A stretch of 64,000 nucleotides of DNA, taken from contig JADJAG010000001.1 of assembly GCA_016704325.1 (NCBI GenBank), forward strand, positions 248,001 to 312,000, in the 5' to 3' direction. The notes under the pieces were generated by a model. That model was not told the DNA's origin. It ran no database searches and worked only from the letters and a program-made list of their open reading frames with translations. The stretch's first letter is position 1. Every line of letters starts with the position of its first letter. Origin of the DNA: Chitinophagaceae bacterium. GTDB lineage: Bacteria > Bacteroidota > Bacteroidia > Chitinophagales > UBA10324. Made by a program: the position numbers and the translations under genes. Below, piece after piece: positions 45,344-53,896 of this stretch.

Positions 45344-47092
45344 TCAGCGTATCAACTTCTTCTTTACATAATACATATCTGTATTCACATCAAAATTTTC
45401 CGGTTTAAGACCCGGTAAAAGTATCGTCTGCCATTCTTTGGTAGGACTTATCCGTACGTAAGTTTTGTTCTGTTTTCCGAAAGAATAATCGTATGAGGAG
45501 GTTACCTCTACCGGCATGGCAAAGTTATTCACGGCAACGTTCCAGCGGTATTCCAGTTTAGCATCCGTCCCCTTTTTTTCTATCCGGTATTCTAATACAG
45601 GCGGTGATGCATGACGCAGGTATTGATCAAAAAAAGGAGTAAAATCCTTTCCTGCCTGTTCGTTAATATACTCAACTATAAGGTCTGTTGTAACCGTCGA
45701 ATGCCTGAAATGTTCCTGGATTCCTTTAATAATCTTGAAGAACAAGGTATCATCTGCTAACACATTCCGAAAGGTGTGCAACATCCAGCTTCCTTTATAA
45801 TACAAGTCGTTATCCTGTTTCGCTCCCTGGTAATTTACATTGTATGGTCCTATAATCGGATAGGCATCTGTAATTTGCCACTTTTGACTAACGAGATAAT
45901 CAATGGCTGCCTGTTTACCTTGCATACACTCTACATAGAGCGCTTCTGCATAGGTTGCAAATGATTCGTGAATCCACAGATCAGCCATGTCGGCACATGA
46001 TATGTTATTCCCCCACCATTCATGAGCACTTTCATGGATAATTATGTAGTCGAAGCCACTCTTATTGTTTTCATAATTGTTTCCGTAGGCTATGGCACCC
46101 TGGTGCTCCATACCCCAATAGTTTGTTTCCACCAGGGCAAATCCATCATCCATAAAAGGATATGGCCCGAAATACTCTTCAAAGCAGGCAAGCATGGGTT
46201 TTACCTGTGAGAAATGTGATTTAGCCTGACCGATATTAGCCGCAAGTACATAATAGTCGAGATTTAAAGTATCGCGATCTTCTAAGTAGAGGTCTTCAAA
46301 ATGACTGTAATCTGCAAGATTCAAGGTCACGTTATAATTGTTGATTGGGTATGAAACAAACCAGTTCCACTTTGTTGTCCCATCTTCATACTTCTCAACA
46401 CCTCTTAAGTTACCATTTGAAACACAAACTAAATCAGAAGGTACAATAAAGGATATTGCCATACTGTCCGGTTCATCACTCAGGTGGTCTTTACATGGCC
46501 ACCAGGTTGATGCACCTGCTCCTTCGCAAGCTACCCCCACCCAATCTTTGTTATTGGCATCCTTTTTCCACACAAATCCGCCATCCCATGGAGGTGACTT
46601 GGCAACTATAGGAGCACCTGAATAGTAGCACCTAATAATTCCTTTACTACCTTTAAATTGCGTTTCAGGAAACTTCACTATAACTGCATTTAAGTCTCTT
46701 CTGTAAATCAATTCACTACCCTGGTAAGTGATCTTTTCTATCTTGAATTTTTGCGTAAGATCTATTTGTAATGAATCAAAATTTTGCACTGCCTCAAAAT
46801 ATATCCCATTATTCCCGGTAATAAAGCGTCTTTTGACATCTACTCTTAATTCAAGTTCATAGAACTTCACATCGTAACAACTCCTCATTGGGGTTAACAT
46901 TCCCCGCAATGTATCGGCACGCGTAAACGTTGCATTTGCTGCCAGTTGTGCTTGAGCTGCAGCACTTAGCTGAATAATTACAACAGTCAGAACAAGGCAA
47001 ATCAAATGTCTTATTAAATCAGAAAAAGTTCTGTCAACCTTTGGAATCATGGCAGCATTTGAAAATTTAAAACTCCTGGTTTGTATCTGCAT
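45344..47092 (-). CDS. secreted M1-family zinc aminopeptidase
   Basis: A 582-residue peptidase with an N-terminal hydrophobic segment (residues about 27-48, ending AAAQAQ) that exports it. The M1 zinc site is complete: HESAH at 353-357 and the third ligand Glu376 in WIHESFATYAE. The substrate-binding exopeptidase motif GMEHQGAIAY is at 327-336 (equivalent to GAMEN). The catalytic Tyr region is later. There is no C-terminal ERAP-like domain: the protein is shorter than the classic PepN. Its start could also be Met15. It is divergent from the metallophosphoesterase gene across 196 bases. Confidence 0.93.
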   Translation of the reverse strand: MQIQTRSFKFSNAAMIPKVDRTFSDLIRHLICLVLTVVIIQLSAAAQAQLAANATFTRADTLRGMLTPMRSCYDVKFYELELRVDVKRRFITGNNGIYFEAVQNFDSLQIDLTQKFKIEKITYQGSELIYRRDLNAVIVKFPETQFKGSKGIIRCYYSGAPIVAKSPPWDGGFVWKKDANNKDWVGVACEGAGASTWWPCKDHLSDEPDSMAISFIVPSDLVCVSNGNLRGVEKYEDGTTKWNWFVSYPINNYNVTLNLADYSHFEDLYLEDRDTLNLDYYVLAANIGQAKSHFSQVKPMLACFEEYFGPYPFMDDGFALVETNYWGMEHQGAIAYGNNYENNKSGFDYIIIHESAHEWWGNNISCADMADLWIHESFATYAEALYVECMQGKQAAIDYLVSQKWQITDAYPIIGPYNVNYQGAKQDNDLYYKGSWMLHTFRNVLADDTLFFKIIKGIQEHFRHSTVTTDLIVEYINEQAGKDFTPFFDQYLRHASPPVLEYRIEKKGTDAKLEYRWNVAVNNFAMPVEVTSSYDYSFGKQNKTYVRISPTKEWQTILLPGLKPENFDVNTDMYYVKKKLIR

Positions 47093-47123
47093 TTTGGTCT
47101 AATTCAGTAAAAATACAATTGTC

Positions 47124-47140
47124 GGATATTAAAAATATCC
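47124..47140. repeat. inverted repeat between divergent M1 peptidase and metallophosphoesterase genes
   Basis: GGATATT-AAA-AATATCC, two perfect 7-base arms, 32 bases from the M1 start and 149 from the phosphoesterase start. A dimeric regulator could bind here; chance in AT-rich sequence cannot be excluded. Confidence 0.35.
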
Positions 47141-47288
47141 TCTCCGAGTATGCGTCTATGGTAAAGTTCGCTATTCGAAAAAATCAGAACTTTCTGTTTA
47201 AATGGTTGTTTGAGCAGTTTTACATCTGGCTGAATCATGAACTCATTTCTAAACCATTACACCTTGCTATACTCTAACAATTAATGCA

Positions 47289-48533
47289 ATGAGCAAATAT
47301 ATTCCCTTACTAATTGGCATAACCATTATTTTCCTGATTGATATTTATGCATTTCAGGCTATTCGACATTCTACCATCAATATGTCAGTGTTTGCAAAAC
47401 GATTTTTCACCATTGTCTATTGGTTGATTTCTGCAATTACCGTGGGGAGCATGTTACTTTTCACCTTTTACAGCCCTTTTAATTTTCCACAAACAATACG
47501 CATCATTTGGTTTGGAGCCTTTGTTATTTTTTATCTGCCTAAACTGGTACTTTTTCCGTTTCTGCTCTTGGATGATGGAGGTCGTTTAATTAGATGGATA
47601 GCATCTACTTTAACACAGAAGGAAACAATTAGCGGGGGAATAGCAATAAAGCGGTCAGCATTTCTCATGCAAGCAGGCTTATTGCTTTCAGGTTTTATGA
47701 TGGGAGGATTGATATATGGCGTCTTTAAAGGCGGGTATAATTATACCGTTAGACGGGTTTCTCTAAAACTACCTCACTTACCGGAAGCATTTAATGGTCT
47801 CAGGATTGTTCAGATTTCTGATATCCATAGCGGAAGTTTCACCGGAACAAGTCCATTGAAACGTGCTATTGAAATGATTAATGCAGAACAAGCAGACCTT
47901 GTTTTCTTTACGGGCGATATGGTTAATAATGAGACTACAGAGGTACTGCCATATAAAGATGTACTGAGCAAAGTAAATGCAAAGCTTGGAGTTTATGCTG
48001 TTTTGGGGAATCATGACTATGGAGATTATCATACCTGGCCAGATAAAGAAACCAAGCAGGCAAATCTTCAACATTTATCAGATACCTATCGTGATATAGG
48101 ATGGCGGCTCCTGCGCAATGAGAATGTGCTGATTGGAGACGAAGGAAAGCAATTGGCAATTATTGGAATGGAAAACTGGGGAACACGTTTTCAGAAATAT
48201 GGTGATATGAACAAGTCAGCCGCCGGCAGTGAAATGGCAGCAGTGCGGCTTCTACTCAGCCATGATCCTTCTCATTGGGAAGGAGAAGTTACCGATAAAT
48301 TTAAAAATGTTGATGTGACCTTTAGTGGTCATACGCACGGTGCGCAAATGGGAATTGAGATTCCCGGATTTATAAAATGGAGTCCTTCACAATACCTCTA
48401 CAAGCAATGGGCAGGATTGTATCAAAAAGACAATCAATATCTGTATGTAAATCGTGGTCTTGGCTTTTTAGCCTACCCGGGACGATTAGGAATCTCTCCA
48501 GAAATTACGGTCTTTGAATTATTGAAAGGTTAA
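47289..48533 (+). CDS. membrane-anchored metallophosphoesterase
   Basis: A 414-residue protein. The N-terminal ~155 residues hold four predicted membrane helices (about 5-22, 36-60, 70-95, 127-150). The rest is a calcineurin-like phosphoesterase with all dimetal motifs: ISDIHSG, FTGDMVNN, LGNHDYGDYH, LLLSHDPSHW and SGHTHGAQ. YkoQ/YkuE-type enzymes of this layout are thought to hydrolyse lipid or undecaprenyl-type phosphates at the membrane; the substrate here is not shown. Single gene on the plus strand. Confidence 0.92.
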   Translation: MSKYIPLLIGITIIFLIDIYAFQAIRHSTINMSVFAKRFFTIVYWLISAITVGSMLLFTFYSPFNFPQTIRIIWFGAFVIFYLPKLVLFPFLLLDDGGRLIRWIASTLTQKETISGGIAIKRSAFLMQAGLLLSGFMMGGLIYGVFKGGYNYTVRRVSLKLPHLPEAFNGLRIVQISDIHSGSFTGTSPLKRAIEMINAEQADLVFFTGDMVNNETTEVLPYKDVLSKVNAKLGVYAVLGNHDYGDYHTWPDKETKQANLQHLSDTYRDIGWRLLRNENVLIGDEGKQLAIIGMENWGTRFQKYGDMNKSAAGSEMAAVRLLLSHDPSHWEGEVTDKFKNVDVTFSGHTHGAQMGIEIPGFIKWSPSQYLYKQWAGLYQKDNQYLYVNRGLGFLAYPGRLGISPEITVFELLKG

Positions 48534-48567
48534 ATTCAACCAACTCAGCAAAAGTTCATACAAGGAA

Positions 48568-48600
48568 AATGGTTGTGCTTCAAGTATTAGCACAACCATT
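48568..48600. terminator. bidirectional terminator-like hairpin between convergent genes
   Basis: Perfect 12-base stem AATGGTTGTGCT / AGCACAACCATT with a 9-base loop. On the minus strand it continues TTTTCC, serving the ECF operon end; on the plus strand the T run is weak. Confidence 0.65.
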
Positions 48601-48616
48601 ATTATCAATTTTCAAG

Positions 48617-49672
48617 TTAAAACTCCAGTGCTAAGCCTGCTGATGCCGGATATAAAACAGGGCCAGTGCCGGATTCAAAAAGCTCTGACAAACTGTAGTT
48701 GACGAATAAACTGGCCCATCCGTATCCAATCCTGCCGGTAACTCCATATCTAAACCGATTAAGATTGAAGTCATCATGTTGTTTTACTTTATCATTACTT
48801 GTTGATTTTGTTTTTGTATGCGATCCGATCAGGTATTCTCCAAAGCCTCCTGCCGCGATATGAAAAGATCTGTTCAGATCTCCTGGTTTGGTTTCAAAAC
48901 GAAGCATGATAGGAATTCCAACGTAGGTAGCTGCAAGCTTGTTTTTCTTCAATGAAACCTCGCTTGACTCCAGTGCAACAGAATCAATTCTCGGAATCAT
49001 GACGTCTTCATTATTATACTTATAAGAGTTGAATTCAAAGAAAACACCATAAGTAAACCATAAGCGATGTTCAATAAGGTTGATACGTTGATTAAACAGA
49101 TGCAAGTTAACTACCCATGATTTCCCCGGATTAGGTTCCAAAGACTGATAAGGTGACGGAAAATTTGAACTTAGTCCCTCTGCAAAATAGTTGTTAAGTC
49201 CGATGTCAAACAGAAGGAATTTGGTTTGAATATTTTTAAGATCCTCCTCTAAAACTTCTTCGTCGCAACAATTCTCATCTTTGTAAAATCTAACTCTGTC
49301 ATCACCATATCCTTCCTCTACCGTCATTTTCCATTTACCTATACGAACTTCAGTACTGTCGTCGCCCGCATAAATTTCCATATGGCTAAAATCATCACCA
49401 AACATTTCTGGTACGGCAGGCATTTCTGGCACTTCGGGAATGCCTGCATTCCATTCTAAAGAGTCAAAAGACTGCCCCTGACCTTCTTTCAGCTGTGATT
49501 GCATTTGCTGGAGAGAGTCATGCAATAATTCCATTTGCTTGTTCAACTGAACTTTAAAATCTTCCATTTGTTTTTGAAACTCCGCCTGCTGCTCCGGCGT
49601 CCATTCATTAACCTGTGGATATGCGAACAGTGGCGATATCAAAATCAACAGGTGTAATACTATTTTTTTCAT
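48617..49672 (-). CDS. predicted outer-membrane beta-barrel protein of the ECF sigma operon
   Basis: A 351-residue protein with a signal peptide (MKKIVLHLLILISPLFAYPQ). Residues about 25-65 form a Gln/Glu-rich coiled coil (EQQAEFQKQMEDFKVQLNKQ), followed by a Pro/Met-rich linker (GIPEVPEMPAVPEMFG, about 76-91) and, from about 150, alternating strands ending in Phe (ASAGLALEF), as in OmpA-like or PorT-like barrels. It is the last gene of the sigma factor operon on the minus strand and its N-terminus resembles that of the adjacent 138-residue protein. No family function is known to me; an envelope-stress or envelope-assembly role would fit an ECF regulon. Confidence 0.7.
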   Translation of the reverse strand: MKKIVLHLLILISPLFAYPQVNEWTPEQQAEFQKQMEDFKVQLNKQMELLHDSLQQMQSQLKEGQGQSFDSLEWNAGIPEVPEMPAVPEMFGDDFSHMEIYAGDDSTEVRIGKWKMTVEEGYGDDRVRFYKDENCCDEEVLEEDLKNIQTKFLLFDIGLNNYFAEGLSSNFPSPYQSLEPNPGKSWVVNLHLFNQRINLIEHRLWFTYGVFFEFNSYKYNNEDVMIPRIDSVALESSEVSLKKNKLAATYVGIPIMLRFETKPGDLNRSFHIAAGGFGEYLIGSHTKTKSTSNDKVKQHDDFNLNRFRYGVTGRIGYGWASLFVNYSLSELFESGTGPVLYPASAGLALEF

Positions 49673-49704
49673 GGTGATTATCTAAAATGTTAAAGATGGT
49701 TTAG

Positions 49705-50121
49705 TTAACTCTTAAAAAAATGATAGAAAGGAAGCATTTCAAGAAATTTATTACTTTGTTTCTCAGGAAATTCCAACCGTTCCAATTCTTCTAAATCTTG
49801 CATAATAAAATTCCAGCTAAAAGCATTTTCCGCTGTTTCAAAGGAGTGATTGAACCCAAATTGCCATTCAAATTCTGTGAAAATTGGATTTTCAGAAAGA
49901 TTATGAAACGTATGACAGCGATCCAATAAATTTGGGATTGTTTGCGGCATAGGAGGCATCACTGGAATAGGTGGTAGAGGCGGCAAAGGCGGCATTTCCA
50001 ATAATGTTTGTTGGATCTGTCTAATCTCCTCCTGTTGTTTCAAAGGGCGAAAATCTTGTGCCTGGGCAATTGCGAAAATGGGAACACTCATCAGGCAGAG
50101 ATGTAGGATTAGCTGCTTCAT
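49705..50121 (-). CDS. small secreted Pro-rich protein of the ECF sigma operon
   Basis: A 138-residue secreted protein with signal peptide MKQLILHLCLMSVPIFAIAQ. It has a Gln-rich helix (LKQQEEIRQIQQTLLEMPP), then a tract of Pro and Met (PPLPPLPPIPVMPPMPQ), then an aromatic-rich C-terminal half. The signal sequence parallels that of the downstream 351-residue protein (MK-x-x-LHL, then P-x-FA before the Gln), and both pair a Gln helix with a Pro/Met linker, so the two look like diverged paralogues, this one lacking the barrel. It lies 32 bases before the next gene and 5 after the anti-sigma gene, in the same operon. Role unknown. Confidence 0.65.
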   Translation of the reverse strand: MKQLILHLCLMSVPIFAIAQAQDFRPLKQQEEIRQIQQTLLEMPPLPPLPPIPVMPPMPQTIPNLLDRCHTFHNLSENPIFTEFEWQFGFNHSFETAENAFSWNFIMQDLEELERLEFPEKQSNKFLEMLPFYHFFKS

Positions 50122-50126
50122 AAAAT

Positions 50127-51188
50127 CTACTTTTTAGGTGTGGCTTTTTCTTTATTCATGAATTTATGATAGAAAGCGAACTTCTTTGTTTGAATTGATA
50201 ACGAAAAAGGTTCCTTCACTTTTTCCTGTTCTTCAGCTTCCGTTGTCTTGAGCAAATCGCCCCGGCCACTGAGTTTTAGAATTTCACTGCCTACTACAGA
50301 AGCTATTGATAACACGCTTCCTAACTGGTTTGAGATATTGTTTGTCCCCGACTCTTGAGTATTGGCAGCCATCTCATAGACCGGAACTAAATAAGGTGCC
50401 CTGGCAGTCTTGCGGTAAGCAGTGAGTGGCTTTGGATCGTTAACTTCCATTGGCGTCATATCGGCCAATAGATTATAGTTATCCTGGCTTGAACTTATTT
50501 CCTTCAATTTATAGTTTGTTTTTGATGCCAATGGCATTTTATCCGTAGAAATATTGTGAATAGTAACGGAAGAATCAAAGGCGTTACTAACCAATGCTTC
50601 AGGCGAATGCATCTGAGATGCCGGTGCATTTAAAAGAGTATCTATCGGAAGCACTTTATTATCTACGATTGGTGCAGTAACATTACCGGGCAACCATTGA
50701 AGGCCTTTGAGAAGCACCACTACTACCAGGGCAGCAGCTACAGATGCAGATAGAATATACCTGGCATAAAGCGGAATTACGCCGATTCTGCCATTTTTCT
50801 TCAGTCCGGGCTTATCAGGATAAACAACAGTTAAATCAGCAACCAATTTAGTCTTCAAATAAACATCAAGTTGCTTTCGGTAAGCAGGATTTTGCTGAAC
50901 AAAATGTTCCACTTCCTGTAATTCATTGGAGGCAAGATCATGGTCCACCAATCGTGAAAAGTACTCTTCAAAATTGCCTTCATGAACCGATTGTTTGAGC
51001 TCAATTTTTCCGGGGAAAGTGAAATCAACATCAGGCTGAAGAATAGCCATTCGAAAAGCATCAAGATCTGTTTGAAGTTCAGGGTGTTGTTGCAGAAATA
51101 ATTGCACTTCTGACGCTTCCACGACCGATAACTCGTCGTCAATTAAGCGGACAAAGTACTCTTCATAATTCTGCAGGGTGATCTTCAT
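50127..51188 (-). CDS. membrane anti-sigma-factor-like protein with duplicated N-terminal module
   Basis: 353 residues from ATG 51188 (another ATG at 51200 overlaps the sigma gene by 11 bases). The cytoplasmic N-terminus has two copies of a ~60-residue helical module: the first around 5-65 (NYEEYFVRLIDDELSVVEA, FLQQHPELQ), the second around 70-130 (NFEEYFSRLVDHDLASNE, FVQQNPAYR). Each resembles the sigma-binding part of anti-sigma factors, but the zinc-finger motif HxxxCxxC is absent. One membrane helix (ILSASVAAALVVVVLLKGL) at about 145-165 is followed by a large periplasmic tail. Directly downstream of the sigma gene (one base after its stop), it is the expected anti-sigma factor, though binding is inferred. 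Confidence 0.75.
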   Translation of the reverse strand: MKITLQNYEEYFVRLIDDELSVVEASEVQLFLQQHPELQTDLDAFRMAILQPDVDFTFPGKIELKQSVHEGNFEEYFSRLVDHDLASNELQEVEHFVQQNPAYRKQLDVYLKTKLVADLTVVYPDKPGLKKNGRIGVIPLYARYILSASVAAALVVVVLLKGLQWLPGNVTAPIVDNKVLPIDTLLNAPASQMHSPEALVSNAFDSSVTIHNISTDKMPLASKTNYKLKEISSSQDNYNLLADMTPMEVNDPKPLTAYRKTARAPYLVPVYEMAANTQESGTNNISNQLGSVLSIASVVGSEILKLSGRGDLLKTTEAEEQEKVKEPFSLSIQTKKFAFYHKFMNKEKATPKK

Positions 51189-51189
51189 T

Positions 51190-51675
51190 TCAGATCGCAT
51201 TTTCTTGAGTTACTAAAAAGTTCTTTAAGGCTGTTCTTGCACGAAATATGTACACTTTCACTTGTGATTCATTCAATCCGGTAATTTGTCCAATCTCTTC
51301 ATAACTGTATCCTTCATAATCTCTTAACAATACTGCTGTTTTTTGCATCTCCGGTAACCTGGATAACCCCAATTCAAGGGCATCTTTTGCCCCTGTAAAT
51401 TGATTACTTCTGCCCTGCACCTGGTTGTGTTCGTCTGTAATATCGGCTTCATTCTTTCGCTTTCTGAACTGATCAATCATATTATGGTAAGCTACTGTAA
51501 ACAAGTAAGAGCGGCTTTTCATGTATTCTACATTTAGGTGATTCTTCCACAATATCTCAAATGCATTCTGTACAATGTCTTGTGCATCATCTTTGTTTCG
51601 TGTGTTTTTCGCAATAAAGCGATACACACGATCAGCATAAAGATCAACGCATTTGTTGTATTCCTGCGGCGTCAT
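51190..51675 (-). CDS. ECF-type RNA polymerase sigma factor
   Basis: A 161-residue sigma-70 family ECF factor. Region 2 spans about 25-65 (DDAQDIVQNAFEILW, YLFTVAYHNMIDQFRKRK) and region 4 about 108-155 (LPEMQKTAVLLRDYEGYSYE, QVKVYIFRARTAL). These recognise the -10 and -35 of its promoters. It is the first gene of a four-gene run with an anti-sigma factor and two secreted proteins. Immediately upstream is a promoter-like element (AAC-N17-CGCC) shared with the neighbouring secreted-protein gene, so it probably controls its own operon. If that promoter is used the mRNA leader is only a few bases long. Confidence 0.92.
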   Translation of the reverse strand: MTPQEYNKCVDLYADRVYRFIAKNTRNKDDAQDIVQNAFEILWKNHLNVEYMKSRSYLFTVAYHNMIDQFRKRKNEADITDEHNQVQGRSNQFTGAKDALELGLSRLPEMQKTAVLLRDYEGYSYEEIGQITGLNESQVKVYIFRARTALKNFLVTQENAI

Positions 51676-51685
51676 CCGGTAATAC

Positions 51686-51712
51686 GGCGGTTAATGGTTC
51701 CGAAAAGTTACA
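51686..51712 (-). promoter_or_regulatory. candidate ECF promoter in front of the sigma operon
   Basis: Minus strand: TGTAACTTTT, then a -10-like CGCC 17 bases after the AAC. The same TGTAACTTTT and spacing precede the gene at 51813-52109. AAC -35 cores and CGTC-like -10s are typical of ECF promoters. Use by this sigma factor is inferred. Confidence 0.5.
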
Positions 51713-51812
51713 TTATTCAGGATATTTTCAGAACAATGCACCTTTCCAATCTCCACACCCCCTTCCCTCACCGGTAATCGTTCCCCAATCTCCTTTGATT
51801 AGCTGTAGAAAT

Positions 51813-52109
51813 TTAGCAGCTTTCGCTTTTGATTTTTGATTTTGCTTTCCTGCTTTTTGTAACAGGAAACTTCTTATTAATCAATTTGGCCATTGAAACA
51901 ACTGATGCCGGCATAATTGCAAGAATTAGATCCTCCGTTTCCTGTTGTAACTTATCTAAGCTGAATGTATGATTCCTGACTGCCGATTGCTGGGCTGTCA
52001 ATAAATAGTCAAGATTATTATGGTTTTTGACCGTTACAAAACTTTGCGCATTTACAGCCTGGCTGGAAAGGATGATTGCAAAAGTGGTAGCTAGTAGTAG
52101 ATTTTTCAT
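51813..52109 (-). CDS. small secreted basic protein, likely ECF regulon member
   Basis: 98 residues from ATG 52109; a longer frame to 52154 would start inside the promoter. The signal peptide is MKNLLLATTFAIILSSQAVNAQ. The mature part (about 77 residues) has a Leu/Gln-rich helical segment (HNNLDYLLTAQQSAVRNH) and a Lys/Arg/Ser-rich C-terminal end (VTKSRKAKSKIKSESC). No family is recognised. It carries the same promoter-like element as the ECF sigma operon next to it on the same strand, so it is probably a target. The basic tail could contact nucleic acid or acidic envelope glycans; that is speculation. Confidence 0.55.
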   Translation of the reverse strand: MKNLLLATTFAIILSSQAVNAQSFVTVKNHNNLDYLLTAQQSAVRNHTFSLDKLQQETEDLILAIMPASVVSMAKLINKKFPVTKSRKAKSKIKSESC

Positions 52110-52135
52110 GGTTAGTTTGTCTGAATTTGATGTCT

Positions 52136-52162
52136 GACGATTGTATTTCCTCAAAAGTTACA
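52136..52162 (-). promoter_or_regulatory. candidate ECF promoter of the small secreted protein gene
   Basis: Minus strand: TGTAACTTTT with CGTC 17 bases after AAC, the same layout as in front of the sigma gene. The expected transcription start lies about 20 bases before the ATG at 52109, a normal leader length. Confidence 0.55.
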
Positions 52163-52429
52163 ATTCAATTTGTTTTTTTTCAGGCATTCTTGTTGCCAGG
52201 AATTCAAAAACAACAGTAATTTTTGAGCAAGTGCTGTTTTTGAATGTAAAACAGCCTCGTTCCGGTATATAATTTACAATGCTCGCATACTTTTTTTACT
52301 GGTTAGCCGTTCAGAAAACATTTATTATCAATTGGGGGTTGCCCTTATGACGGGTCTTTATGGTTATTAAGTAACAAAAATTTAGTTCAGACGCTATAGC
52401 AGGATTCTACATTCATCAAATCCCTTTTC

Positions 52430-53467
52430 ATGAAAGAATCTGCCTACCGTTTTCTGATCTGGTGTTCCGGATCTAACCCAGATATACTTGACAAGTGCCC
52501 CCGATCAGAACATATTAAGCATGCAGGATATGGAACCCTCATTATTATTCCTTCTATTCTGGCACTTTTTACCATGACCTACGCGATTTCTACCTTTATC
52601 CCAGAATGGTTTTTTTATGTTCCTGCAGGTATTTGTTGGGCAATAATCATCTTTTTTGCAGACCGATTTTTAATCTCTTCATTCAGAAAATCCAATAACC
52701 TTCGAAAACCAGGCATCACCCAACAAACGATAGACAGAAAGAACCTCCGGCAAGATTTCTTCTCCTTTGCCTTCCTGAGTCGTTTTGTACTGGCTTCTTT
52801 TATTGGCGTTGGGATTGCGCACCCGTTTACGCTTCTCTACTTTCATAAAGATATTGAACAGGTAATGGCGGCGAATAAGGTACAAGCCGAAGAAGCCATC
52901 CGCAAACAATATGATGATCAGGCAAATACTTTAAGCAGCAAGATTGCTGAAAAAGAAGCCACAATAGACTGCCTTAGAAAGTTACTCATCTATGAACAAT
53001 CTGATGTAAAAATAAATACGGAGTGTGGTTCGACTTCCGGAATACCCGGCTTCAAGAAAAGAGCAGAAACCATCAGTCAACAACTGGCTCAAACAGAACA
53101 TGAATTGAATGTGCTGTATCACAATGACAGTATGAGCAAAACAATGTCACAGACAGAAAAACAGGCTGCATTAGCAAATTATGCGAACACATTCAGCAAT
53201 GGCTATATCGCACGTGAAAATGCATTGGTGCAGTTGGAAAATATGCCCGGATCAAATGCTCGAAATGTGAGATATTTTTTAATACTCTTCCTCGTCTTGA
53301 TTGATACGCTTGCTGTTTCGTGGAAGGCATTTGCTAAAAGAGGCCCATATGACGACTATCTATCAGTACTTGAAGATGATGTTTCATTGGAAACACAACT
53401 TCATCTATTGGAAAATATGCAAACTATGGAAACAAAAGCCCCCGGCATCTGGAAGACTATTAGCTAA
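52430..53467 (+). CDS. DUF4407 membrane protein
   Basis: A 345-residue membrane protein of the DUF4407 family. The N-terminus FLIWCSGSNPDILDKCPRSE is its hallmark. Predicted helices lie at about 30-55, 56-80, 108-132 and 280-300, with a long periplasmic or cytoplasmic coiled-coil stretch between (about 140-255; VQAEEAIRKQYDDQANTLSS; AETISQQLAQTEHELNVLY). The family is widespread in Bacteroidota and Actinobacteria and of unknown function; the layout resembles a scaffold or a signalling adaptor. A weak GTAAC-type element lies at 52371. The gene is separate from the ECF operon, on the other strand. Confidence 0.88.
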   Translation: MKESAYRFLIWCSGSNPDILDKCPRSEHIKHAGYGTLIIIPSILALFTMTYAISTFIPEWFFYVPAGICWAIIIFFADRFLISSFRKSNNLRKPGITQQTIDRKNLRQDFFSFAFLSRFVLASFIGVGIAHPFTLLYFHKDIEQVMAANKVQAEEAIRKQYDDQANTLSSKIAEKEATIDCLRKLLIYEQSDVKINTECGSTSGIPGFKKRAETISQQLAQTEHELNVLYHNDSMSKTMSQTEKQAALANYANTFSNGYIARENALVQLENMPGSNARNVRYFLILFLVLIDTLAVSWKAFAKRGPYDDYLSVLEDDVSLETQLHLLENMQTMETKAPGIWKTIS

Positions 53468-53679
53468 TTCGAAAGTCTGAATTCATTAACATCAAAAATA
53501 TCGGCGGCTGAAACCAAAGACAATCTTTCTACTCAGTATTAGGTGACTGAATGGGTTGATAAGGTTTTTAATTGAAGACCATTTTGATGAATACTTGGTA
53601 GAAAAGGCATTGTCAGTGTCTGGCTGGCTTCAGGAACAAGCTTTATGCACCGAATCAAAACAGTTATATAATCAATCAG

Positions 53680-53817
53680 ATGCGAAATTGCTTTCTTAGA
53701 TCATCCATATTTGTTGCACTTGCACTTTGGCTGTTGTTATTTTTGAGTTGCGCCGGCATTCGAAAAGACTGTCAGGGACATAAAAAGTACAAACAGGAAA
53801 ATGGAATCTGGTTTTAG
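53680..53817 (+). CDS. 45-residue lipoprotein
   Basis: A tiny open frame, ATG 53680 to TAG 53815-53817. The product is MRNCFLRSSIFVALALWLLL, then FLSC (lipobox, Cys at residue 24), then AGIRKDCQGHKKYKQENGIW and a final Phe. The hydrophobic signal and lipobox are exact for a lipoprotein, and the mature part is only 22 residues, with a second Cys (31) that could form a disulfide. The pattern KDCxGHKKYKQENGIW is similar to what I recall of very small Bacteroidota lipoproteins; I cannot verify this. Too short to be found by length-filtered gene prediction. No promoter was fitted. Located between DUF4407 and an S4-domain gene on the other strand. Confidence 0.6.
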   Translation: MRNCFLRSSIFVALALWLLLFLSCAGIRKDCQGHKKYKQENGIWF

Positions 53818-53896
53818 GGCAACGATGTATTGATTAGGTGGTAATCATATATAACCCCCCAATGCATGTTGTATAAATCATACACCAATTGAAAAG

